45,488 nt of DNA from Terrabacter sp. 28 (GCA_000955875.1 JYOE01000009.1:1-45488), one strand, 5' to 3'. Shown: positions 14,191 to 20,617, numbered from the stretch's first letter. Made by a program: numbers and translations. The notes: generated by a model not told the origin, from the letters alone.

Positions 14191-14520
14191 ATGACCCTCA
14201 CTCCATGCGAAGAGCATGAGACAGGTTGCAGGCGGTGCGGCGCTCCACTCACGGAGCGCCGCATTTCCTGGTGTTCGGACTCCTGTCGCCTCACCTACTA
14301 CCGAGACCATGTGTGGCGCTACGCCCGCAAGGCTGCGCTACGTCGTGACCGCTACAAGTGCGTCCGGTGTGGCGCGAAGGCCGAGGAGGTAGACCACATC
14401 ATCCCTCGCATGGGCATGAAGCTCTCGACGTGGAGCTGCCTGCACCACCTGAAGAACTTGAGAAGTCTTTGCCGAGCGTGCCATGTCGCACGCCGGCATT
14501 GGGATCAGCTAGGGGACTGA
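14191..14520 (+). CDS. HNH endonuclease
   Basis: 109 residues, ATG immediately after the previous stop. The N-terminal part has a zinc knot (GCRRCGAPL ... SWCSDSCR). The HNH core is YKCVRCGAKAEEVDHIIPR, then HHLKNLRSLCRACHVARR, with cysteine pairs for zinc and the HNH residues in DHI, KNL and CHVARR. Cleaves DNA, probably as a mobile endonuclease or to help terminase, as HNH proteins do in some phages. It is followed 6 bases later by a second HNH gene. Confidence 0.85.
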   Translation: MTLTPCEEHETGCRRCGAPLTERRISWCSDSCRLTYYRDHVWRYARKAALRRDRYKCVRCGAKAEEVDHIIPRMGMKLSTWSCLHHLKNLRSLCRACHVARRHWDQLGD

Positions 14521-14526
14521 AGTCTA

Positions 14527-15003
14527 ATGATGGATTCGCCGTTAAGTAAGCTTCCGCCTGAAGTCTTACCAAGGTTCTGGTCCAAGATAACCGTAACACC
14601 GCATTGCTGGGACTGGCAAGCGAAGTCCAGGATCGGTGACTATGGGGTCTTCACTGTCAGAGCCGGAGTTCAGAGGCTCGCACACCGCCTCTCCTACGAG
14701 ATCCACTATGGCGAGGCCCCTCCGGGGCGCATGGTAGTGCGCCATCGCTGTGACAACCCGCTCTGCGTGAACCCCGACCATCTGGAGCTCGGGACGCATG
14801 CGGACAACATGCGGGACAAGGTCAGGCGAGGGCGGCAGTCGCGTGGTGAGGCCAGCCCCGCCGCCAAGCTGACAGAGGCGCAGGTGCGCGAGATCCGGTC
14901 GGCTCCACATGGCACAGGTCGGGCGCTTGCGCGACGGCTCGGCATTAGCAACACCCAATTCTCCAAGATCAAGAACGGTCATGCCTGGCAGCACGTCGCC
15001 TAG
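14527..15003 (+). CDS. HNH homing endonuclease with C-terminal HTH
   Basis: 158 residues. The HNH core (VVRHRCDNPLCVNPDHLELG, about residues 73-92) is flanked by HCWDWQAKSRIGDYGVF upstream and ADNMRDKVRRGR downstream, as in free-standing homing endonucleases of the HNH_3 type. The end (KLTEAQVREIRSAPHGTGRALARRLGISN then FSKIKNGHAW) is a DNA-binding HTH common in intron-encoded endonucleases. Base use is slightly more A/T-rich than neighbours at the start, suggesting recent arrival. Last gene before a bidirectional terminator. Confidence 0.85.
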   Translation: MMDSPLSKLPPEVLPRFWSKITVTPHCWDWQAKSRIGDYGVFTVRAGVQRLAHRLSYEIHYGEAPPGRMVVRHRCDNPLCVNPDHLELGTHADNMRDKVRRGRQSRGEASPAAKLTEAQVREIRSAPHGTGRALARRLGISNTQFSKIKNGHAWQHVA

Positions 15004-15016
15004 CGACCAAGGCAGC

Positions 15017-15054
15017 AGAAAGCCCCGGCCCCATCAGAGGACCGGGGCGCTTCT
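15017..15054 (+). terminator. Terminator between convergent operons
   Basis: AGAA-GCCCCGG / CCGGGGC-TTCT hairpin with a 13-base loop lies between the rightward HNH gene (ends 15003) and the leftward chain (ends 15061). No long T tract, so strength is uncertain. Confidence 0.6.
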
Positions 15055-15060
15055 GTTGTG

Positions 15061-15249
15061 TCAGTGGCTCCAGTGGGGATCTCCGAGCGTGGACTCGGAC
15101 ACGTTGGACCATTCGGCCATCCCCCCGCGACACGCGGCGCAGAAGAGGACGAAGTCATATGGCCGATCTGCCACCTCGCGAGCCTCTGATGGGGTGAGGG
15201 TGCGGAGCACCGTCCCGCACATCTGGCACTCCAGGACTGGCTCCATCAT
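15061..15249 (-). CDS. Small zinc-ribbon protein
   Basis: 62 residues, MMEPVLECQMCGTVLRTLT; the ATG overlaps the upstream stop (ATGA). CQMC and CAAC about 24 residues apart make a plausible zinc ribbon. Last gene of the leftward chain. Unknown function. Confidence 0.6.
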   Translation of the reverse strand: MMEPVLECQMCGTVLRTLTPSEAREVADRPYDFVLFCAACRGGMAEWSNVSESTLGDPHWSH

Positions 15250-15689
15250 TTCGCCGCCTCGTAGCTCTTGCAGGGACACTTGATCTTGTTGCGGTAGACC
15301 CCACAGCCCAGCGTGGTGTATGCCTTGGGCTTGATGGCGCTGCCATGCAATGCCGCCGGGTGTCCACAGACGCAACGCTTGAACGTCGCCTCTTCCTCGT
15401 CCCGCAGTGCGTTGGATGCGCCCAGCAGGGGCGCAACGAAGGCCACGAGACCACGCGCCTCAGCCTCCTTGACGACTCTCTTGGCCTCCAGGATGGTCCA
15501 GTACATCCCGTGAGCGAGGCGCAGGTCATCGGACTTGAGTCCGATTGCCACGCCGTAGCCGTCACGCTTCTGGAGCTCTGTGGCGATCACCTTCACGAGT
15601 TCCTTCGCCATTGAGGCGGAGTCCTCGAACTCGCCAGACTCCAGCACCTCCACGACGGCGGCGACCTCCTCTTTCCGTGGCGTAATCAT
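15246..15689 (-). CDS. Hypothetical protein with C-terminal zinc motif
   Basis: 147 residues starting MITPRKEEVAAVVEVLE; the ATG overlaps the stop of the gene upstream. The N-terminal 90 residues are helical (two or three amphipathic helices); the C-terminus contains CVCGHPAALHG and CPCKSYEAAK, a cysteine/histidine set likely to hold zinc. No family recognised. Confidence 0.65.
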   Translation of the reverse strand: MITPRKEEVAAVVEVLESGEFEDSASMAKELVKVIATELQKRDGYGVAIGLKSDDLRLAHGMYWTILEAKRVVKEAEARGLVAFVAPLLGASNALRDEEEATFKRCVCGHPAALHGSAIKPKAYTTLGCGVYRNKIKCPCKSYEAAK

Positions 15690-15874
15690 CGGCGGAGTTC
15701 GATGCTGAGGCCCTGAATCTTGAGGCACCCCTCCTTGACGGTGACGACGGACTTGGCCCGGTAGACCATCGCCATGACCTCGGGGTCCGTGCGCTGGGGG
15801 TCGAGTTCGGCCAGGGCTGCGATGCCGAGCAGCGTTGCGACCTCATCCACTGTCAGGGTGAATCTCTTGTTCAT
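15686..15874 (-). CDS. Hypothetical protein
   Basis: 62 residues, MNKRFTLTVDEVATLLGIAALAELD, start overlapping the stop of the sigma-like gene. Ribosome binding site AGAGGTG lies in the 3' end of that gene. A helical N-terminus and a short beta end. Unknown. Confidence 0.6.
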   Translation of the reverse strand: MNKRFTLTVDEVATLLGIAALAELDPQRTDPEVMAMVYRAKSVVTVKEGCLKIQGLSIELRR

Positions 15875-16428
15875 GCGACACCTCTCAGGTGGTCAAGGTC
15901 CGCGGCCAGGCGCGGACGGATTCGGGCGTTCCAGCACATCGCTACGTATGCCTCGGTGGTGTTGAGCTCCCTCGCTGCCTCCTTGGCGGTCAGGCCGCCC
16001 CAGAAGCGCAGGTAGACGAGCTTGCGGTGCTTCTCCGGCAGGTGCTTCACTGCCTCGCGCACGGATGCGCGGAGTGGCTGCACCTCTGCCGTGGACATGT
16101 CCACGCGAGCCGCCTCATCGGCCGGCTCGATGATGAGTCGTGGTCCGTGGAAGCCCTCTATGACAAGCGCTGTCGTGTCGTGCGGCAGGACGAGGTGGTG
16201 GCTGGAGCCACGCTCGGAGCCGGTGGACCGCTGGCGCACGACTGCATCGTGTATGCCGTTGCGGGCTGCCTTCTTCACGTATGCATCCGAAGCATTCACC
16301 TTGGACTTCATCGCCCTCCACCCGGCGATGAGCCCTTCCTGGGCCGCGTCCTCATGGAGGTAGGGGCGCGACATGGTTTCGTTGCGTGCGACCGCAGTGG
16401 AGTAGGCCGCGAGGTCGTGGAGGTTCAC
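15871..16428 (-). CDS. Sigma-70-like RNA polymerase sigma factor
   Basis: 185 residues from GTG 16428. Region 2-like segment around 10-70 (YLHEDAAQEGLIAGWRAMKS, then DAYVKKAARNGIHDAVVRQRS), a linker with HHLVLPHDTTALVIEG, and a clear region 4 at about 125-170 (HLPEKHRKLVYLRFWGGLTAKEAARELNTTEAYV). The size and two-domain layout fit small ECF-type or phage sigma factors that redirect host RNA polymerase. It lies in the leftward small-gene chain, so it may drive later or lysogenic transcription. The longer open frame upstream is rejected because another coupled gene occupies it. Confidence 0.78.
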   Translation of the reverse strand: MNLHDLAAYSTAVARNETMSRPYLHEDAAQEGLIAGWRAMKSKVNASDAYVKKAARNGIHDAVVRQRSTGSERGSSHHLVLPHDTTALVIEGFHGPRLIIEPADEAARVDMSTAEVQPLRASVREAVKHLPEKHRKLVYLRFWGGLTAKEAARELNTTEAYVAMCWNARIRPRLAADLDHLRGVA

Positions 16429-16595
16429 TACTTGAGACTCTCTGCGTGGTGGTTGGCGGCGATGATGGCTTGACGCCAGAAGGCTGTTCCCTTGGCCCAG
16501 CCGCACGGACAGGAGGCGAGCCAGCGGAACAGTGAGCTCCTGGTCAGTGCTCGCACCTCTGGCCGGTGGTGTGCGCGGTGGATGCAGGTGGTCAT
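16428..16595 (-). CDS. Tiny basic protein
   Basis: 55 residues, MTTCIHRAHHRPEVRALTRS, ending HAESLK. Its ATG overlaps the upstream stop (TAATG) and its stop overlaps the sigma-like GTG (TAGTG), so coupling supports reality. Contains SCPCGWAKG, a small cysteine pair, and several His/Arg. Function unknown. Confidence 0.6.
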   Translation of the reverse strand: MTTCIHRAHHRPEVRALTRSSLFRWLASCPCGWAKGTAFWRQAIIAANHHAESLK

Positions 16596-16789
16596 TACTC
16601 CACCTTGAATCCCAGTGCGTCATACGCTTCGTCAAACACCTCGGGGTGAGTGGCGAGGATGTAAGTCAGCGCGCCGGCACGCTCCCAGCGCGAGAGGCCG
16701 AGCAGGCGCTTTAGGCGCACGTCCGGCAGGCTCTTGTGCGGCTCTGCCGTGGGTTGCTCTGACTTGTCGCGGTCGGCATGTGGGGTCAT
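16595..16789 (-). CDS. Hypothetical protein
   Basis: 64 residues, MTPHADRDKSEQPTAEPHKS, with a disordered start and a helical LKRLLGLSRWERAGALTYILATHPEVFDEAYDALGF end. Start-stop overlap on both sides. Unknown. Confidence 0.6.
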   Translation of the reverse strand: MTPHADRDKSEQPTAEPHKSLPDVRLKRLLGLSRWERAGALTYILATHPEVFDEAYDALGFKVE

Positions 16790-16986
16790 GAGTAGTCACC
16801 CCTTCCGCGGCGCATGGCCCGCTCATAGAGCTCAGGGTCATACCCGCACAGCCATGCAAGGGCATAGCGGCACTCCTGCTCGGGTGCGGTGTCGTATGCC
16901 GGCCAAGCATTCACCTTCTCCGACGCTGGCAGCAGTGCTACGCCTGTGTCACCGTGCTCGAGCTCGAACAGGTCGCGAGAGCTCAT
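16786..16986 (-). CDS. Hypothetical protein
   Basis: 66 residues, MSSRDLFELEHGDTGVALLP, ATG overlapping the upstream stop. The longer frame was rejected because it would cover the coupled upstream gene. Ends in ALAWLCGYDPELYERAMRRGRGDYS. Unknown. Confidence 0.6.
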   Translation of the reverse strand: MSSRDLFELEHGDTGVALLPASEKVNAWPAYDTAPEQECRYALAWLCGYDPELYERAMRRGRGDYS

Positions 16987-17123
16987 CGACCCATCACCGA
17001 CCCAAAGAGTGCGGCCATGCGCTCCAGCCTGTCCGCCTGGGCCTCTGCCCATTCGCACGGGTCATCGACCCGGGGGTCATGGAGGTCTTCACTCACGCCG
17101 CAGATCTCGCAGAACTCGTTCAC
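16983..17123 (-). CDS. Tiny cysteine-containing protein
   Basis: 46 residues from GTG 17123 (MNEFCEICGVSEDLHDPRV), overlapping the stop of the gene upstream (GTGA). CEIC and a later CEW could form part of a zinc site; the end is a helix (AQADRLERMAALFGSVMGR). Unknown. Confidence 0.5.
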   Translation of the reverse strand: MNEFCEICGVSEDLHDPRVDDPCEWAEAQADRLERMAALFGSVMGR

Positions 17124-17209
17124 GACAGGTCCCGCGCTGTCTCGCGCAGGTAGTTGAAGCCCACGGCGAGCCACAGGAGGGCGAAGCCGGCGAAGGCAAG
17201 ACCATTCAT
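17120..17209 (-). CDS. Very small membrane peptide
   Basis: 29 residues, MNGLAFAGFALLWLAVGFNY then LRETARDLS: one transmembrane helix and a charged tail. Too short for usual gene calling, but its ATG overlaps the upstream stop (ATGA) and its stop overlaps the downstream GTG. Confidence 0.45.
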   Translation of the reverse strand: MNGLAFAGFALLWLAVGFNYLRETARDLS

Positions 17210-17370
17210 CGGTCACCACCCGTCGGCCAGTTCACCGTCAGGACCTGCCCTGCGAGGAATCCCACCGTGCCAGCTACGACTGCCGGCACTGCGATGACCA
17301 ACAACAGGCCCATCTGGATCACTCGGTCGCTGGGGCGGTTCTGTACGCCGTATCGCTTCACGTCACTCAC
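17206..17370 (-). CDS. Small membrane protein
   Basis: 54 residues from GTG 17370 (MSDVKRYGVQNRPSDRVIQ), overlapping the upstream stop. One hydrophobic segment, MGLLLVIAVPAVVAGTVGFL, then a short polar end. Unknown function. Confidence 0.5.
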   Translation of the reverse strand: MSDVKRYGVQNRPSDRVIQMGLLLVIAVPAVVAGTVGFLAGQVLTVNWPTGGDR

Positions 17371-17564
17371 CGCTCGCCGAAGGCGGTGAATACCCGACCG
17401 TCAGTAGTGATGTGGACCATGGTGTCCTCATCCATCCAGAGGAGGACGTCACCTACCTTGTTCACGTAGATGTCCGCCTCCGTGAGCGCCCACCCCTCAG
17501 AGGAGAGGATGCGCTGAAAGGCATCGGCCGCCAGGGGGCTCAGGTTGTAGTCGCGTGCATCCAT
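17367..17564 (-). CDS. Hypothetical protein, first of a leftward sub-operon
   Basis: 65 residues, MDARDYNLSPLAADAFQRIL, with ribosome binding site AAAGGTGA 8 bases upstream. The second half is beta-like (DIYVNKVGDVLLWMDEDTMVHITTDGRVFTAF). A structured leader with a promoter-like region precedes it. Unknown. Confidence 0.6.
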   Translation of the reverse strand: MDARDYNLSPLAADAFQRILSSEGWALTEADIYVNKVGDVLLWMDEDTMVHITTDGRVFTAFGER

Positions 17565-17723
17565 CACTTTCACCTTTCGTTGGCTCGCCGTAGGCGAGGC
17601 GTGTGCGCAATGTCCACTCACCGCCCCCCACGGGCTTTGACACCGTGGAGGGCAGGGGCTGGAGACTGTGCTAGTTCATTCTGCCACACGACATAACAGC
17701 CGGTGCGCGGATCGAGCTGGGGT
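17565..17723 (-). promoter_or_regulatory. Structured leader with promoter-like region
   Basis: About 160 bp. On the reverse strand: motif copy, CAGAAT (-10-like), then CCACGG / CCGTGG with loop carrying TGTCAAAGC (17628-17648), then CTCGCC / GGCGAG (17584-17598), then the ribosome binding site. One of several folded leaders in this region. Confidence 0.5.
17684..17697 (-). promoter_or_regulatory. Phage motif copy (GTTATGTCGTGTGG)
   Basis: Reverse match, 13 of 14 bases. CAGAAT follows directly and can act as -10, putting the motif in the spacer. Confidence 0.55.
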
Positions 17724-18203
17724 TCAGGCCCCTGCCCACCATTCACAGCGGGCCATCAGTCGCTGCGCGGCATCGCGGACCTCGTCTGGAGCGAACACCA
17801 TCAGCCACTCGTCAAGCTTGCCGTGTGCGACCTCTGGGTCCTCGCCAAGGCTGTCAAGATGCTTAACGGCCTGATGGATGATGTGTTGCCTCGCGTGCCC
17901 CTCGCCAGAACATGAACCCCATGCAGCCAGGGACTTGCGCAGCCTGTCGTTCTGCTCCTCGTCTGCTTTCACGTACCGCTGGAACCGGCCAGCCGGCCCA
18001 TTATCATTCGGCTCCACTGGCGCGATATCGGCAACGGTGTCGAGCGCGTCCGAATCGAACGTGCCGTGCAACCCGCGGCCTGGGTCTGGGTCGTAGGACC
18101 AGCCGGCCGGACGGGTGGGAGTGCTCCCCTGCCGGACAACACGCACGCCACGCACGCCACGCACGGTAGCTGTGGCAATCGTGCCGTGCTCGTATCGGGT
18201 CAT
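17724..18203 (-). CDS. Hypothetical protein
   Basis: 159 residues, MTRYEHGTIATATVRGVRGV, ATG overlapping the upstream stop. A repetitive VRGVRGVRVV beginning, a Pro/Asp/Gly-rich middle, then a helical half (KSLAAWGSCSGEGHARQHII ... DEVRDAAQRLMARCEWW). Its own stop is followed by the structured leader. No family recognised. Confidence 0.6.
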   Translation of the reverse strand: MTRYEHGTIATATVRGVRGVRVVRQGSTPTRPAGWSYDPDPGRGLHGTFDSDALDTVADIAPVEPNDNGPAGRFQRYVKADEEQNDRLRKSLAAWGSCSGEGHARQHIIHQAVKHLDSLGEDPEVAHGKLDEWLMVFAPDEVRDAAQRLMARCEWWAGA

Positions 18204-18421
18204 GCCGGCAACCCCGCCTCTGCGCACGCCTCGCGCCACTTGGCAAGCACTGCCTGATAACCGGCGTCCGCCTCTGCTGCACGAATGTCGGACAGGGTGG
18301 CCTCCTGTGCGCCACGTCCTTTCATGCGCTCAAGGATCGCGTCAGACCACGTTGCCTCCAAGAGGCGGCTGAGCTCCGTGATGCGGCTAACGCGCTTGCG
18401 AACCTTGGCCTGAGCACTCAT
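18200..18421 (-). CDS. Hypothetical helical protein
   Basis: 73 residues from ATG 18421 (MSAQAKVRKRVSRITELSRL). AAAGGTGAATGAC is the ribosome binding site; an in-frame GTG within it was rejected as start. Basic N-terminus, then two helices. Unknown. Confidence 0.6.
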   Translation of the reverse strand: MSAQAKVRKRVSRITELSRLLEATWSDAILERMKGRGAQEATLSDIRAAEADAGYQAVLAKWREACAEAGLPA

Positions 18422-18647
18422 GTCATTCACCTTTCTCGATTACTTGGAGCTCTCCGGTCTGGCTTTGAACCCACCGCCGTAAATCTTGCGGGACCGGAGA
18501 TTGAGCGCCTTTCTACGCCCTAAGTGGATATCTCATGGGATGGATATTTGGCAGCTTGCCACTCTGGTGGAGGGGAGGCGCGGGGGGCTATCCCCCGCAG
18601 ACCTACAAGCGGAGGCGCATCGTCACCTTGAGTCGGTTGGTCATGGG
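18422..18647 (-). promoter_or_regulatory. Gene-free leader with three-way-like RNA fold
   Basis: 226 bp without a gene. CTCCGGTC (18452-18459) pairs with GACCGGAG (18492-18499), enclosing two small arms: TGG / CCA with loop CTTTGAAC (reverse: GTTCAAAG) and CCGC / GCGG. A second hairpin, GCGGGGG / CCCCCGC, lies near 18579-18600 after the stop of the gene ending at 18648 and may terminate it. Confidence 0.45.
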
Positions 18648-19067
18648 TCAGTCCTCGACGGTCCAGCCGGTCACGCGGCCGGCGGCGTTGACGGTGGCCT
18701 TGATGGTCAGGCCCAGCTCCTCGCGGGCCATGCGCTCGACGGTGGAGACGCCCACCGCGCCGTCGATGCGGGTCTTGCCGTCGTTGCTGTCGTGGTGGAC
18801 CCCGTAGAGGCCATCACGGTTGACGATGGTCCCCTGTCCGGGCTTGTAGGTGTAGTAGGCCCGCTCGCCCAGCTTGGCGACACGCTCGGGGTAGGCGGCG
18901 CAGATCCACGACGCCAGGACGGTGCCGAACATGTCGTAGCCACCGCCCATGCACTTCGCCTTGCGGCCGAGCTCGTCGGTCAGGGTGACGGTGGGGTAAC
19001 CGTCGGTGTCGCGGGCACGGGAGGTGCCGTGGGAAATCTTCAGCGTGTGCGTTGCCATGTTGCTCAT
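18648..19067 (-). CDS. Hypothetical protein
   Basis: 139 residues, MSNMATHTLKISHGTSRARD, ribosome binding site AAAGGTGAGAAC directly upstream. Contains a YPTVTLTDELGRKAKCMGGGYDMFGT segment and a beta-rich middle, with a C-terminal VERMAREELGLTIKATVNAAGRVTGW. No known family recognised. It has its own promoter-like region and a long folded leader, suggesting separate regulation. Confidence 0.65.
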   Translation of the reverse strand: MSNMATHTLKISHGTSRARDTDGYPTVTLTDELGRKAKCMGGGYDMFGTVLASWICAAYPERVAKLGERAYYTYKPGQGTIVNRDGLYGVHHDSNDGKTRIDGAVGVSTVERMAREELGLTIKATVNAAGRVTGWTVED

Positions 19068-19256
19068 GTTCTCACCTTTGACTCTTGGACCTGTTCACGC
19101 AGGTCTCACCTTGTTTGGAGTGCTCCGCCGAGGGCTTGAACCTCGGTGCCAGCCAAGTCTCAGCTTCGCTGAGCCTCTGGTCGGAGCTGCCACTTTCGTC
19201 TAGTTCCGTCGTGGGTTGTTGTTTGGTGCTAGATCAAACCTAGCACAGTATTGCAG
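19068..19256 (-). promoter_or_regulatory. Promoter and folded 5' leader
   Basis: Reverse strand: CTGACT (-35, 19255-19260), motif copy, TTTGAT (-10, 19233-19238, 16-bp spacer). Downstream in the leader, GCTCCG / CGGAGC (19122-19127 with 19182-19187) encloses CTCAGC / GCTGAG (19159-19173) and CCGAGG / CCTCGG (19128-19146, loop TTCAAGC on the reverse strand). GACCTG / CAGGTC (19088-19105) lies next to the ribosome binding site. Confidence 0.55.
19241..19254 (-). promoter_or_regulatory. Phage motif copy (GCAATACTGTGCTA)
   Basis: Reverse match placed directly after a -35-like CTGACT and before a -10-like TTTGAT, as expected for an operator in the spacer. Confidence 0.5.
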
Positions 19257-19457
19257 TCAGTGGAAGAGCTCTAGCAAGAGATTCGCGGCGGCCGGCACGA
19301 CGTAGGCGAAGAGGACGTATGCACCTCCACCAATCGCGGGGAGCCACCACCAGGAGACGGGTGCATCCCAATCATTCACCTTGGGCGGCTCGAGAGCCGG
19401 CTTGACGGGGACGGACGGCCCGTGGGCCGTTCTGTGCTGGGCGGACTGGGAGCTCAT
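19257..19457 (-). CDS. Small membrane protein with IGGGAYV segment
   Basis: 66 residues from ATG 19457 overlapping the upstream stop. A polar N-terminal 35 residues, then a hydrophobic stretch SWWWLPAIGGGAYVLFAYVV followed by PAAANLLLELFH. The IGGGAYV core recurs in the lone leftward gene at 37080, so the two may be related. A holin, antiholin or superinfection-exclusion role is conceivable but unsupported. Confidence 0.6.
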   Translation of the reverse strand: MSSQSAQHRTAHGPSVPVKPALEPPKVNDWDAPVSWWWLPAIGGGAYVLFAYVVPAAANLLLELFH

Positions 19458-19747
19458 GCCGTCACGTCCGTCTGAATCTGACGGAGAATGCCCATCAGGT
19501 CGGACAGTGCCCACTTGGACACGACCTCGGGGGAGTCGCCGTGCTGCTCCCAGTAGCAGAGCAGTCGCTCTGCCTCCTCAAGCAGCGTGGGGCGGGGCTC
19601 GGGTGCCGTAACGGGGTGGGTGATCGCGTCCAGAACGATCCGCGCCGCCCACTCACAGTCGGCAGGCGGTGCCTTGGGGTCCGTGCCCCAGTTGGTGTGC
19701 AGCGCCTCGGCGGCGTTGCGGACGTCGGTCTCGGTGTATCGGGTCAT
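19454..19747 (-). CDS. Hypothetical protein
   Basis: 97 residues from ATG 19747 (MTRYTETDVRNAAEALHTNW); the frame opens earlier inside the ribosome binding site AAAGGTGAATGAC, which was rejected. Mainly helical. Shares the MTRY start with the gene at 17724 but not the rest. Unknown. Confidence 0.6.
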   Translation of the reverse strand: MTRYTETDVRNAAEALHTNWGTDPKAPPADCEWAARIVLDAITHPVTAPEPRPTLLEEAERLLCYWEQHGDSPEVVSKWALSDLMGILRQIQTDVTA

Positions 19748-19759
19748 GTCATTCACCTT

Positions 19760-20011
19760 TCATTCTTCGGCTGAATCTGGGATGCGGGGGTTGGCTCGCA
19801 GTTGCGAGGCGTGCACGGTGAGCTTGCGCCCATCCATGAGGCGGATCTGGTATGCCTCCAGGTCATTCACCTTCACAACATCACGGTGTGACGTGGGCGG
19901 ATCGGCGTTGCCGATCCTGTGGAGGATGACTGCCGGTCGCGGCGTGCCCACGGTGGGCACGTAGCGGACGCGGGACTTGGGGGGCCACGCCTCACTGACG
20001 TGAGCCGACAT
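19760..20011 (-). CDS. Hypothetical small beta protein
   Basis: 83 residues from ATG 20011, 1 base after the previous stop. PKSRVRYVPTVGTPRPAVIL and QIRLMDGRKLTVHASQLR suggest an SH3-like or KOW-like beta barrel. Unknown function. GTGATGTTGTGAAG, resembling the phage motif, falls inside this gene at 19871-19884 (reverse) and may be chance. Confidence 0.6.
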   Translation of the reverse strand: MSAHVSEAWPPKSRVRYVPTVGTPRPAVILHRIGNADPPTSHRDVVKVNDLEAYQIRLMDGRKLTVHASQLRANPRIPDSAEE

Positions 20012-20012
20012 G

Positions 20013-20255
20013 TCAGTAGACGGACGCGACGACGTGGAACGAGCCACGGGGGACGCTTCCACGGGTGTTGTCCTCCACGCGCTCGATGCTGTCCACGCGG
20101 TAGTTGTCCATCACCGCACGGCGGGCGAGCCCCTTGAGACTGTCCGCCCAGTGGTACGGGTAGCGGTGGGCGGTGCCGTTGACCGTGACAACGGCGCGGT
20201 CAAGGTCGGGGTCTGCATCCCGTGCAATCTCCACGGTCACGTTGTATGTACGCAT
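20013..20255 (-). CDS. Hypothetical protein
   Basis: 80 residues from ATG 20255 (MRTYNVTVEIARDADPDLDR), ribosome binding site AAAGGTGAGAGAC. Alternating beta strands and one helix (HWADSLKGLARRAVMDNY), a small alpha/beta fold. Unknown. Confidence 0.6.
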   Translation of the reverse strand: MRTYNVTVEIARDADPDLDRAVVTVNGTAHRYPYHWADSLKGLARRAVMDNYRVDSIERVEDNTRGSVPRGSFHVVASVY

Positions 20256-20337
20256 GTCTCTCACCTTTCGTTGTGACCTGCACTCATCAGGCATGGGCGG
20301 TCAACCCTCATGCGACGGGGCGAACCCCGTTTCGGCC

Positions 20338-20487
20338 CTACTTGCAGCAGGTGCGCTGGAGCTCACGGAATCCGGGGGCGGTGTACACCCACACGCCCTT
20401 GAGCTCGTGACCCTTGCGCATCTTGTGGCCCTGGGCCATGCGCTCCGTGAGCTTGGACTCTGATGCCTTGAACGTGTAGCGGGACAT
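20338..20487 (-). CDS. Small basic protein, first gene of the leftward chain
   Basis: 49 residues from ATG 20487 (MSRYTFKASESKLTERMAQG), with GAAGGGTGAAGCTC as ribosome binding site. Basic, with HKMRKGHELKGVWVY and a CC near the end. ACGGGG / CCCCGT (20318-20333) forms a hairpin after the stop and may partly terminate the transcript. Unknown. Confidence 0.6.
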   Translation of the reverse strand: MSRYTFKASESKLTERMAQGHKMRKGHELKGVWVYTAPGFRELQRTCCK

Positions 20488-20558
20488 GAGCTTCACCCTT
20501 CGACTGGGGCTCACGTCAGCTTGTGCTGACGTCGTGCCCTCTGTTGTTGTGTGTCCCC
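20488..20558 (-). promoter_or_regulatory. Folded leader of the leftward chain
   Basis: ACTGGGG (20503-20509) pairs with CCCCAGT (20555-20561) and encloses ACGTCAGC / GCTGACGT (20513-20532, loop of 4), an outer stem plus inner hairpin just before the ribosome binding site. Confidence 0.45.
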
Positions 20559-20587
20559 AGTATGCACCCACAGTATTACAGGGTCAA
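20559..20587 (-). promoter_or_regulatory. Promoter of the leftward chain with operator in the spacer
   Basis: Reverse strand: TTGACC (20582-20587), exactly 17 bases, CATACT (20559-20564). The spacer holds the motif copy GTAATACTGTGGGT (20566-20579). This is the clearest case where the phage motif lies between -35 and -10. Confidence 0.7.
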
Positions 20588-20603
20588 GGGCCGTGACCAT
20601 TTC

Positions 20604-20617
20604 GTTATGTTGTGTGG
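20604..20617 (+). promoter_or_regulatory. Phage motif copy, exact consensus (GTTATGTTGTGTGG)
   Basis: Forward copy 24 bases from the reverse copy at 20566; the two point away from each other in the divergent promoter region. Confidence 0.55.

Noticed and set aside
19115..19190. Possible tRNA on the reverse strand (T-arm-like CGAGG-TTCAAGC-CCTCG with flanking GCTCCG/CGGAGC)
   Set aside because: Total length is only about 67 bases, there is no D-arm or anticodon arm of normal size (the other arm is a 6-bp stem with a 3-base loop), and the seventh acceptor pair fails. Treated as a leader fold.
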